Positions 44,776 through 51,947 of a DNA stretch of 64,000 nucleotides are shown here, one piece after another (positions within the stretch are counted from its first letter, which is position 1; each line of letters begins with the position of its first letter). Both the position numbers and the translations under genes were made by a program. The stretch comes from Enteractinococcus helveticum (GTDB taxonomy: Bacteria > Actinomycetota > Actinomycetes > Actinomycetales > Micrococcaceae). The stretch covers positions 20,507 through 84,506 of the forward strand of contig NZ_LXEY01000008.1 of NCBI RefSeq assembly GCF_001657475.1. The letters are read 5' to 3'. A model generated the notes under the pieces. It was not told the origin of the DNA. It ran no database searches and worked only from the letters and a program-made list of their open reading frames with translations.

Positions 44776-45119
44776 TCAATAGCACAGGAGCGCCAGTGAC
44801 CAGCGATTTACAAGACCTCACCGTTGGCGACGAAGTGGTCGTCAATCGCAACCTCGAACATCCGGTCAACATGCACTTCGTTGACGATGCATACGGCGGG
44901 GGATGGGTGCCTAAAGACGGTGTTGAAGAAACCATCGGCACCAAGACCGTCACCGAACGGCGCGACATCCCAGCAATGGGAGGACCCGGCGGGTGGCGGC
45001 ATCGTCCAGCCAGAAGCCTCGTTCGACTCGGCCGCGGATTTTGGTATGACTTATCCGATGGCTACCAAGACGGCAGCAAAGCAACCGTCATCGAAACCCT
45101 CGGCACCCTGTCGGTCTGA
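44772..45119 (+). CDS. hypothetical protein
   Basis: 115 aa starting at ATG 44772 (overlapping the previous stop). LQDLTVGDEVVVNRN is the segment shared with 43654-44046. Contains a Gly-rich middle (GGGWVPKDG; GGPGGWRHRP). Function unknown. Confidence 0.5.
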   Translation: MINSTGAPVTSDLQDLTVGDEVVVNRNLEHPVNMHFVDDAYGGGWVPKDGVEETIGTKTVTERRDIPAMGGPGGWRHRPARSLVRLGRGFWYDLSDGYQDGSKATVIETLGTLSV

Positions 45120-45128
45120 TATGTCGCG

Positions 45129-45139
45129 CCGGACACAGT
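45129..45139 (+). promoter_or_regulatory. CCGGACACWRT motif
   Basis: CCGGACACAGT, 17 nt before ATG 45146. Confidence 0.65.
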
Positions 45140-45145
45140 CACAGC

Positions 45146-45436
45146 ATGTATAGCACCGACGACACTCAAAAACCCATCACCAATCTGCCACCGCTGCCAG
45201 ACACCCTGGCCTGGCACCTCACCGAAGCTCACCATGCCAAAGGTGTGACCTTCTGGCTGATCATTACCAATAGCTTCTGGGAGCATGTTGCACGCTACGG
45301 GTGGCGCACCGGGTACATTCCGACCCACCAGCAGCTGATCAGCCGAGCCGAGCAGATGATATCCCAGCATGGCAACGTAAACCTTGTGCCAACGCAAAAA
45401 GCCAGCCCGTTGAAAAGCCAGCCCGTCAAGGATTAG
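45146..45436 (+). CDS. hypothetical protein
   Basis: 96 aa beginning MYSTDDTQKPITNLPPLPDT, with an aromatic helix (FWLIITNSFWEHVARYGW). It ends three bases before the next gene. Function unknown. Confidence 0.5.
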   Translation: MYSTDDTQKPITNLPPLPDTLAWHLTEAHHAKGVTFWLIITNSFWEHVARYGWRTGYIPTHQQLISRAEQMISQHGNVNLVPTQKASPLKSQPVKD

Positions 45437-45439
45437 AAC

Positions 45440-45730
45440 GTGCACCGAATCGACACCACGGCAGACCACGTCATCTGCAATGCCCCACCCGACTCCACAT
45501 GTCGGCGACAGCCACTGTGCGACACTGCAACCTGGAATGACCACCACTGCGATGACCACACACCGCCACACCAGGTCGTTGACGGACAGCGATGCTGGAT
45601 GATTCAGTGGATCAACGCCACCTCATTGGACGAATGCGCCGAAGAAGATGTTGCGGTCACTGATGGATCAACGGTGACACTGACCTTCCATGGTGCTGAC
45701 ATTGGCATCACCTGGCGTCCAATGCGCTAG
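45440..45730 (+). CDS. Cys/His-rich protein, actinophage type
   Basis: 96 aa from GTG 45440. Cysteines near 13, 21, 27 and 37 with nearby His, followed by CWMIQWINATSLDECAEED and a strand-rich end (ADIGITWRP), match a small protein common in actinobacteriophages and plasmids (pattern C...C ... W-I ... W). Function unknown. It overlaps the convergent Nudix-like gene by 4 bp. Confidence 0.55.
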   Translation: MHRIDTTADHVICNAPPDSTCRRQPLCDTATWNDHHCDDHTPPHQVVDGQRCWMIQWINATSLDECAEEDVAVTDGSTVTLTFHGADIGITWRPMR

Positions 45731-47106
45731 GTCAGGCGGTCTGTTGAACCGTCGTGTGGCTGACTGACCACATCATCGAGATACTGCCGATTGGCGGCAA
45801 TGTAGTCAGCAGCGGCACACCACGCGGCCATCGTGGACACCCCAATCACTACATCGTGTGTATCACTGGTGTCCCCTTGAGGTCGCGCCAGAGACTGCCG
45901 CAATCCGTCATGTCGGACGTCCCAGGTGTCTGCATCGTCGAGTAGCACCCCAATGGGCACCCAGCCTCGTCCGGCGGTGTACTGTTTCTCTTGAGCATCG
46001 GGTTGCCGGTCGATGAGATCACCCATGGTGGCACGAAGCTTGACCAGGCCGGTGAATTCAGGCTTAGCACCGCGCGAGAGCCATCTGAAAAACCCAGTAA
46101 CCACCTCTGAGCCGTCCACGATTTCATTCGCGTCAACCTGAGATTCTTCAGCAAGCTCCCGACACATCCCGGTCATTAACAGCTCATGCAGCGACATATG
46201 TTTGTTGGCACGACGAGCCGCACCCGAGGCGGTGCCCACATCGTCCCAATCCAGTGACCCTGAACCAGAGGCAGCATATCCACAAGACTGCACCGCATTC
46301 GCTGATCCTTGTTGGACAAACAGCACGTACCCGTCGGCGGTAATGGCAAAAACGGTGATGCCAATGATGTTGGCTAACCCCGATTCCGACAAGCTCAGCA
46401 CCTGGTCGTGTTGGTCAAACATCTGCCGATGGATCACGGATGCTCCGCTCGGGTCGTCGGCATACTGAAAGCCCAGCAGCTCGTTGGATGCCTGGCCGTC
46501 AAAGAAGCCCACCGGCTGGATAGTCAACGACGTAGCAGTGATGTCCTCTGAGAGTCTGGTTAGCTTACCGTTGAGCCATTGCGGTAGACGATTCGGGGTA
46601 TCTGGAGATGATCGGTTAGCCAGGACGCGAAATGAGCGCGGAGCAATAGATCGCAGTGGCCGCGGCAGCATATAGGGTTCTTTGACAGCGCGGATTGCCG
46701 TCGTCGATGCCGTGGCGTGCAGGTGCTCATCAACAGCTACAACCCGCAAGATGGCTTCAGTACCGGATGTCCCTGCATCTGCCAGGACGACGGTGTCATC
46801 GTTGGTCTGCACAGTTCGGTCTTGTGCTCGTTGCACCAGTCGCACGCCTCGCCAAGTTTTGCTCACTGACAGCACGTGCCAGATCGCAGCAGCCACAGTA
46901 ATGACAATGATCGTCCATCCCAGCAGCCCGATGACATCAGAGCTTGCAAACAGGTCAGTGCCATGGATCAACAGCACGCCGACGCCCACCCCGACCATCA
47001 CCACATGTAGCCACAGCTGGTCATACACATAAGCCAGGTACTGAAGTCTAGGGCGAAAGGTTGCTAGAGATGTGGCAGAACGGGAGCGGCGGGGTTGTGT
47101 ACTCAT
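45727..47106 (-). CDS. two-TM membrane protein with Nudix-like domain
   Basis: 459 aa. Membrane helices lie at about 33-49 and 57-77. Residues 245-400 look like a Nudix hydrolase: GMCRELAEESQVD contains the RELAEE core (316-321), although the Gly and Glu expected earlier in the box are not clearly placed. Nudix enzymes cleave nucleotide diphosphate compounds. A membrane-anchored Nudix domain is unusual and might serve signalling or defence. It is divergent from a C5 methyltransferase, each with its own motif. Confidence 0.6.
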   Translation of the reverse strand: MSTQPRRSRSATSLATFRPRLQYLAYVYDQLWLHVVMVGVGVGVLLIHGTDLFASSDVIGLLGWTIIVITVAAAIWHVLSVSKTWRGVRLVQRAQDRTVQTNDDTVVLADAGTSGTEAILRVVAVDEHLHATASTTAIRAVKEPYMLPRPLRSIAPRSFRVLANRSSPDTPNRLPQWLNGKLTRLSEDITATSLTIQPVGFFDGQASNELLGFQYADDPSGASVIHRQMFDQHDQVLSLSESGLANIIGITVFAITADGYVLFVQQGSANAVQSCGYAASGSGSLDWDDVGTASGAARRANKHMSLHELLMTGMCRELAEESQVDANEIVDGSEVVTGFFRWLSRGAKPEFTGLVKLRATMGDLIDRQPDAQEKQYTAGRGWVPIGVLLDDADTWDVRHDGLRQSLARPQGDTSDTHDVVIGVSTMAAWCAAADYIAANRQYLDDVVSQPHDGSTDRLT

Positions 47107-47113
47107 AATCCTG

Positions 47114-47124
47114 CAAGTGTCCGG
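47114..47124 (-). promoter_or_regulatory. CCGGACACWRT motif (minus member of a divergent pair)
   Basis: CCGGACACTTG, 18 nt before ATG 47106. Its partner for the opposite strand is 18 bp away. Confidence 0.65.
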
Positions 47125-47142
47125 GAAAGTGCGCCCCTGGCG

Positions 47143-47153
47143 CCGGACACTTC
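47143..47153 (+). promoter_or_regulatory. CCGGACACWRT motif (plus member of a divergent pair)
   Basis: CCGGACACTTC, 17 nt before ATG 47160. The two divergent motifs and both starts fit in 55 bp. Confidence 0.65.
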
Positions 47154-47159
47154 CGGGTC

Positions 47160-48857
47160 ATGCACAACTCACAACAGCCCTCACCCCTGTCCGCTATTGA
47201 TTTGTTTGCAGGCCCTGGAGGATGGGATGTTGCCTGCCAGCATCTCGGCATTGATGTCATCGGATACGAATGGGATGATGCCGCCGTAGCGACTCGTGAA
47301 GCAGCCGGTCATCAGAGCGTCCATGGTGATATTCGACAATATGACCCTGTGGCCGCAGACCTGCTCATCGCCTCGCCGTCATGCCAGTCGTTTTCCGTTG
47401 CCGGCAGTGGCGCTGGTCGGAGGGCGCTTGACCAGGTGTTGACAGATATTGAAGTGATTGCCAGTGGCCGCGACATTGATTTATATGGATATGACGATGA
47501 GCGCACAGCAATGGTGTTGATCCCGCTCATTTGGGCGTTGACCATGCACCAGGCCGGTACACCGTACCGACACATCGCCTTTGAACAAGTCCCACCGGTC
47601 AAACCTGTGTGGGAAGCGATGCTGACTGTGCTGGAAACGCTTGGATACCGCGGTCAGGTCGGGGTGTTGCAGGCCGAAGCCTACGGCGTACCGCAGACTC
47701 GAAAGCGTGCCATCCTGGTGGCATCGCTGGATCACGATGCCAAACTGCCGCAGCAAACGCACTCGAAGTATCATCCGCGCAATCCGCAGCGCCTTGATGA
47801 CCATGTCTTGCCGTGGGTCTCAATGGCCGAGGCGCTGGGCTGGGGTATGACGCAGCGACCCACGATGACTGTGACAGCTGGCGGTGGTGCAACCGGGGGA
47901 GCGGAACCATTTGGTAATGCTGCACGACAGGGGATGAAGAAGGCTCGTGCAGAAGGCAAATGGGAAGACGACATCTGTGGAGCAGAGGTTGCCGTTCATC
48001 CGTATTTTCTCCAAGGTAATCAGAAACCCACCGGCCAGCACTATCAGCGACGCAACGCAGACACTCCCGCGATGGCAGTTACCACTCAGTCCTATCTTTA
48101 CAAGGTGGGGGACGCCAGTACAGAACAAGACTCTGGCGATGTATACCTTGAGTCGAACTATTCACATAACGGCGATAGCTCACAGCGCGGCAAACGATCA
48201 GTGACCTCCCCCGCATCGACCATCACCTCGAAATCCCGGTCACAAAAGTTCGTCCGCGACGATGACGGAACCGACCCACTGGCATCAGGACTGGTCTATG
48301 ACACCAATAACACCACCCGCTGGGGTCAACCCGACGAAGTCCGATACCAGCGCCCTATTGAATACCCAGCGCCCACCACGACCGCCAGCCTGTCACGACA
48401 CACCATCGGCCCCAAAGGGTTTACCACTGATCAACGTCGCAAAGCGCTTGAAGACCATGACCGTGGGGCAAAGATCGTGCCTGCCAGAAACCCGGTGCTA
48501 CGCCCAAGCCCGTATGCCGGAATGCTATTCAACGGCAGCGGCAGACCGCTGGATCAAAATCGCCCTGCCCCTGTGATGACAGCTTCAGCAGGCGGCAATC
48601 ACTCGCACATTGTGGACTTGACCGGCGGAAAGTTCATCGAGTCGTACCACCGCGACGTTGCTGCTGGCAAACAGCCGCCGCTGGCCGATGCACCACTGCG
48701 ACGTTTGACCGCACAAGAAGCTGCCGTACTACAAACCTTTCCAGTCGATTACCCATTCCAGGGAACCAAGACCAAAGTCTTTGAACAAATCGGTAATGCC
48801 GTTCCACCACTACTGGCCTGGCACATACTCTCTGCGCTGACCGACCCACAACGATGA
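47160..48857 (+). CDS. C5-cytosine DNA methyltransferase, large phage-type
   Basis: 565 aa. Motif [11 protein letters not shown], motif [11 protein letters not shown] with catalytic Cys75, motif VIII QTRKRA and the C-terminal [10 protein letters not shown] and GNAVPPLLA are present. The motif VI Glu lies in FEQVPPV instead of the usual ENV. The region between motifs VIII and IX (about residues 200-500) is much longer than in HhaI-type enzymes, as in actinophage methylases. No nuclease partner is adjacent; an anti-restriction or transcription-marking role is possible. Confidence 0.85.
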   Translation: MHNSQQPSPLSAIDLFAGPGGWDVACQHLGIDVIGYEWDDAAVATREAAGHQSVHGDIRQYDPVAADLLIASPSCQSFSVAGSGAGRRALDQVLTDIEVIASGRDIDLYGYDDERTAMVLIPLIWALTMHQAGTPYRHIAFEQVPPVKPVWEAMLTVLETLGYRGQVGVLQAEAYGVPQTRKRAILVASLDHDAKLPQQTHSKYHPRNPQRLDDHVLPWVSMAEALGWGMTQRPTMTVTAGGGATGGAEPFGNAARQGMKKARAEGKWEDDICGAEVAVHPYFLQGNQKPTGQHYQRRNADTPAMAVTTQSYLYKVGDASTEQDSGDVYLESNYSHNGDSSQRGKRSVTSPASTITSKSRSQKFVRDDDGTDPLASGLVYDTNNTTRWGQPDEVRYQRPIEYPAPTTTASLSRHTIGPKGFTTDQRRKALEDHDRGAKIVPARNPVLRPSPYAGMLFNGSGRPLDQNRPAPVMTASAGGNHSHIVDLTGGKFIESYHRDVAAGKQPPLADAPLRRLTAQEAAVLQTFPVDYPFQGTKTKVFEQIGNAVPPLLAWHILSALTDPQR

Positions 48858-48860
48858 ATG

Positions 48861-48871
48861 CCGGACATAGT
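48861..48871 (+). promoter_or_regulatory. CCGGACAT variant of the motif, distal
   Basis: CCGGACATAGT, 41 nt before ATG 48902. Confidence 0.45.
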
Positions 48872-48901
48872 CAAGGTGACCACGATGGTGAAAGGAGGTC
48901 C

Positions 48902-49627
48902 ATGAAGCGCAGAGTCAGACAAGAACTCGATGAAGTGTTGCTGCTCACCGACCGGTTCATCAGCGACGTCTTTGATCTCATTGATGAAGACATGACCTCC
49001 GACGAGATGGCACGCTACTTTCGACACAAGGCACCATGGAATGTGGAGAAGCATCTGCACGCCATCGACATGTTATTTGACCCCTCATTGGCTAGTAGTT
49101 TCGGTCAGCAAGTGCATGGGTATGCCAAGGGGGCTGCCCGAGACATCCTAACTTTCGATATCACCCCGGAGCTTCGACAGCACCTGAACCGAGTGCTGGT
49201 AACCCCACACCGTCCGCGCAGCAGTGCACCAGATAGTGATGATGCCGGTGTAATCGTTGACCCACAGGATTGGATCGACCAAGAGACTGTGCCAGGTGTG
49301 TATGTTTACACCTACCCGCAGTATCTGATCACCGAACTGCTGACTGATGATGGCCGAACCCTATATAAGGTCGGAGCATCCCAGGCAACCAGTCGTCGGC
49401 TGGAGCGACAGCGACGTCAGACAGAGGTTCCTGAAGACATCGAAATTATCCGCGTGTACCCATCAGAGGATTGTTTCGATGACGAGGCACACTTCCATGA
49501 CATCTTGAAGCACGCCGGACACCATCATAAGACCACTAGAGCTGGAACCGAGTGGTTCAGAACCTCGTTGCCGATGTTGGACGCAATTGCTGAAGCTCTC
49601 GACCTAGCGACAGATCAGGAGGGATAG
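48902..49627 (+). CDS. GIY-YIG-like nuclease (T5orf172/MUG113 type)
   Basis: 241 aa. The C-terminal half has GVYVYTYPQYLI, LYKVGASQATSRRLERQRRQ, a Glu/His segment FDDEAHFHDILKHAG and GTEWFRTSL, the order of T5orf172-type GIY-YIG domains (the second motif is YKVG instead of YIG). The N-terminal 120 residues are helical and unknown. ATG 48902 is chosen for the strong AAAGGAGG before it, over ATG 48854. A role in restriction of incoming DNA or in repair is possible. Confidence 0.65.
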   Translation: MKRRVRQELDEVLLLTDRFISDVFDLIDEDMTSDEMARYFRHKAPWNVEKHLHAIDMLFDPSLASSFGQQVHGYAKGAARDILTFDITPELRQHLNRVLVTPHRPRSSAPDSDDAGVIVDPQDWIDQETVPGVYVYTYPQYLITELLTDDGRTLYKVGASQATSRRLERQRRQTEVPEDIEIIRVYPSEDCFDDEAHFHDILKHAGHHHKTTRAGTEWFRTSLPMLDAIAEALDLATDQEG

Positions 49628-49632
49628 CAGCC

Positions 49633-50052
49633 GTGGCTGAATCCATCAACCCAGAAGATCTTACGGACGAAGAATTCGCCGCCTATGAGGTGTCTGAAAT
49701 CGTTGGAGCGGGACACCTCGTGTTGACCCTGACCAAGGCCAACGATTGGACCGGGGCTATTGATGCGATCCGCAAAGATCAGAAGTTAGCGCAGCGGGTG
49801 GCACATCGGTTGGAAGAATTAGACTTCTTGATTGAAGAGCTCGATGACAACACCGATCTCATGGCAGCCCAACGAAAGACCCCCAAAGTTTCGGTTGCAA
49901 TATGCACGGTGTGCAACGCGACGGCCAGCTATGCGTCCAACGCTTTGCCCGATAAATGCCACATGACCATCGGGTGCACTGGCTTGTGGAAAAAGCCAGC
50001 TAATTACACCATCAAGGCCAAGCCTGACGAAGGCAGGGTGACCACGAAATGA
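49633..50052 (+). CDS. hypothetical protein with C-terminal zinc site
   Basis: 139 aa from GTG 49633, six bases after the previous gene. Helical N-terminal part, then CTVCNATASYASNALPDKC and a further Cys that could bind zinc. Probably co-transcribed with the GIY-YIG-like gene. Function unknown. Confidence 0.5.
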   Translation: MAESINPEDLTDEEFAAYEVSEIVGAGHLVLTLTKANDWTGAIDAIRKDQKLAQRVAHRLEELDFLIEELDDNTDLMAAQRKTPKVSVAICTVCNATASYASNALPDKCHMTIGCTGLWKKPANYTIKAKPDEGRVTTK

Positions 50053-50056
50053 CACC

Positions 50057-50067
50057 CCGGACACTTC
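50057..50067 (+). promoter_or_regulatory. CCGGACACWRT motif, distal
   Basis: CCGGACACTTC, 50 nt before ATG 50107. Confidence 0.5.
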
Positions 50068-50106
50068 AGACAGAACACCAATCATTCTCGATCAAGGGGA
50101 CAGTCT

Positions 50107-50502
50107 ATGACCACCGCTGGAGCCTGGGAGCACTCAACGTTGATGGCTGAGGCTCAGACCCCACAGGGTGACGGCCAGGGCAGTAACTTCACGTACTTTC
50201 AAGATGCCTTCCATCAGTATATTCAACCCATACTTGAGGCCAATCCTCAGCTTGGCACCATGATGACGATTGCAGCTATCGTTATCATCTGTGTCAAGAT
50301 GTTCACCATCTTCTCCAGCTACAGAAAGAGCGGCTTTAGCGGGTGGATGCTGCCGTTGATTGTTACCTCCCTGATCACCGCCATGCTGATTGCTCCAAGC
50401 ACCCTGTTACCCATCTGGTTGGGCATTATCGACGGTATTTGGGGACTGATCCTGTCCATCATTGAAGGTACATTCGCTCTGCTGATGACTGGGGGACTGT
50501 AG
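50107..50502 (+). CDS. small membrane protein, possibly a transfer-system component
   Basis: 131 aa. The first 45 residues are polar; three hydrophobic segments follow (about 54-70, 82-103 and 105-128). The size and plan recall small integral proteins of type IV-like systems, and a lytic transglycosylase and ATPases lie elsewhere on the element. No signature is present, so the role is inferred. Confidence 0.5.
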   Translation: MTTAGAWEHSTLMAEAQTPQGDGQGSNFTYFQDAFHQYIQPILEANPQLGTMMTIAAIVIICVKMFTIFSSYRKSGFSGWMLPLIVTSLITAMLIAPSTLLPIWLGIIDGIWGLILSIIEGTFALLMTGGL

Positions 50503-50503
50503 A

Positions 50504-50520
50504 CGGCAAGCGTATTGCCG
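50504..50520 (+). terminator. weak hairpin after the membrane protein gene
   Basis: CGGCAA (50504-50509) and TTGCCG (50515-50520) pair with a 5-nt loop, but no U-tract follows, so termination is uncertain. Confidence 0.4.
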
Positions 50521-50553
50521 GGTGAAGCGGTCGTAAAGTTCCCTCTGGCGCCC

Positions 50554-50559
50554 TAGAAT
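50554..50559 (+). promoter_or_regulatory. conventional -10 box TAGAAT for a leaderless gene
   Basis: TAGAAT ends 9 nt before ATG 50568, with no Shine-Dalgarno sequence and no CCGGACAC motif. It is a useful contrast: this gene appears to use the housekeeping sigma factor. No good -35 is visible. Confidence 0.5.
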
Positions 50560-50567
50560 TCTAAACT

Positions 50568-50894
50568 ATGCGACGCACCACGATGGGATCGATGACCAAA
50601 CACGACCCCGATACACTCATCTGTCCCTGCGGAAACCATCAGGGGCTTGATGGCTTTGCCGTGTGCACACCTCGCGGCGAAGCCATTACTCAGCGCGAAG
50701 CACACTGCGGAACCGGCTTGATTTATACCGAACAGATCACCGACCCCTATCTGATCTGCCCTCGGTGCGGAAGAATCTACCGGGTGTTACGCATGATGCA
50801 CGTAGGCAAAGCATTTGTCGAACACCTTGCCGATCTGACCGACCCAACCATCGGCGTCTCGCTTGCAGCTTGGAAGCAGTTGCGCCAGCACTAG
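50568..50894 (+). CDS. zinc-ribbon hypothetical protein
   Basis: 108 aa (84 if it starts at MTKHDPDT, 100 if GSMTK is used). CPCGNHQG, HCGTG and CPRCGRIYRV contain four or more Cys/His in zinc-ribbon spacing. Function unknown. Confidence 0.5.
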   Translation: MRRTTMGSMTKHDPDTLICPCGNHQGLDGFAVCTPRGEAITQREAHCGTGLIYTEQITDPYLICPRCGRIYRVLRMMHVGKAFVEHLADLTDPTIGVSLAAWKQLRQH

Positions 50895-50910
50895 CAGTCA
50901 CTGCGTCGTG

Positions 50911-50921
50911 CCGGACACTAT
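50911..50921 (+). promoter_or_regulatory. CCGGACACWRT motif
   Basis: CCGGACACTAT, 17 nt before ATG 50928. Confidence 0.65.
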
Positions 50922-50927
50922 CAGTGC

Positions 50928-51077
50928 ATGACTGAAAACAATTCGAGCAAGCCCAAAAAGGAAGACCTTGAGCGCCAGGCTGTTGCAGACTTCCTGAACT
51001 CCACCACAGGACAGTGGATTCTCCGGATCGTCATTGTCCTGGCGGTGCTTTTCTTGGTTAAAGCGGTGTTCTTCTAA
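50928..51077 (+). CDS. 49-aa single-pass membrane peptide
   Basis: MTENNSSKPKKEDLERQAVA at the start, then a C-terminal membrane helix (ILRIVIVLAVLFLVKAVFF). It is small enough to be missed by length cut-offs, but the motif exactly 17 nt upstream supports it. It starts an operon with the NERD-like and FtsK-like genes. Confidence 0.6.
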   Translation: MTENNSSKPKKEDLERQAVADFLNSTTGQWILRIVIVLAVLFLVKAVFF

Positions 51078-51078
51078 C

Positions 51079-51651
51079 ATGGGCACTGCACAGACCCGAG
51101 GCGTGTTCGGACAGCCAACAGACCACAGTGACAACCCCGAGATTGACACAGCAGAGGCTCTTGCCGGACTTGCTGGAGAGCAAGCGACAGCCAGACTCAT
51201 CAACCGCTACAGCGACCAGGCGATGATTTTTCATGGCCTGAGACTGCCGATCAAGCTTCGCACGGACATCGATCATTTGATCGTGCGCGACAACGCGATA
51301 CTGGCCATTGATTCAAAGTTTTGGTCAGTGGGCACCTACTGGTCTTTCGGTGACAACCTGTATCGCGGACTAGCAAAGACTGTCACGCCTACAGCTATGA
51401 CCCAGGCTGTCAACGCGCTGGCCACGATGCTGTCTGTACCGAACCACCAGTGCAGCGTTATCACGGTCGTGCACTCGAAGCATGATAAAGCTCGCATCGC
51501 TAAGTCAGCCTTCAAGTTATCCCAGCCGGTTATCGGTGCGCCTCGGGCGCCAACATTCATCGACCAGTGGGTTGCTGACCACCCTGGCGAGCCCAGTCAG
51601 CGACTTGCCAGAAAACTACTCAACATCTTTCGCAAAGGAGCCAGCAGGTAG
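51079..51651 (+). CDS. NERD-domain protein
   Basis: 190 aa from ATG 51079. AGEQATARLINRY, TDIDHLIVRDNAILAIDSKFW (the Asp and Asp-x-Lys of the nuclease-related domain) and GDNLYRGLAK fit the NERD pattern. Predicted nuclease-like; NERD proteins occur on plasmids and in defence or DNA processing contexts. It follows the small membrane peptide and precedes the FtsK-like motor. Confidence 0.65.
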   Translation: MGTAQTRGVFGQPTDHSDNPEIDTAEALAGLAGEQATARLINRYSDQAMIFHGLRLPIKLRTDIDHLIVRDNAILAIDSKFWSVGTYWSFGDNLYRGLAKTVTPTAMTQAVNALATMLSVPNHQCSVITVVHSKHDKARIAKSAFKLSQPVIGAPRAPTFIDQWVADHPGEPSQRLARKLLNIFRKGASR

Positions 51652-51653
51652 CC

Positions 51654-51944
51654 ATGTCCAACTTCATGCACGAGCTGTCAAACAGTCAGTCTCACTGGGC
51701 TATCCCCCGACTCCTGGCAGCCATCGGAGATCGCCTTGGTCAACCCAGCCTGACACGAGACGAATACTTCCAAATTGTCAAAGACCTCAATGGCATCACC
51801 GACGAATTGGAAGTGCTGACCGCGGTTCATGTCGTGACCTCTGGAGAGGACGTCTTAGATGTCGCCGAAGCGACAGGGTTCGACGATGACTTAGTGAGAA
51901 CGTGCTGGTTTGTCGCACATCCCAACCCATCACAAGAGCAATAA
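51654..51944 (+). CDS. hypothetical protein
   Basis: 96 aa beginning MSNFMHELSNSQSHWAIPRL, two bases after the NERD gene and three before the motor gene. Helical; ends with FVAHPNPSQEQ. Function unknown, probably part of the same complex. Confidence 0.5.
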   Translation: MSNFMHELSNSQSHWAIPRLLAAIGDRLGQPSLTRDEYFQIVKDLNGITDELEVLTAVHVVTSGEDVLDVAEATGFDDDLVRTCWFVAHPNPSQEQ

Positions 51945-51947
51945 TTC

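Noticed and set aside
49506..49530. GCCGGACACC inside the GIY-YIG-like gene
   Set aside because: It lies in the middle of the coding region without a start codon at a useful distance and differs from the motif after CCGGACAC.
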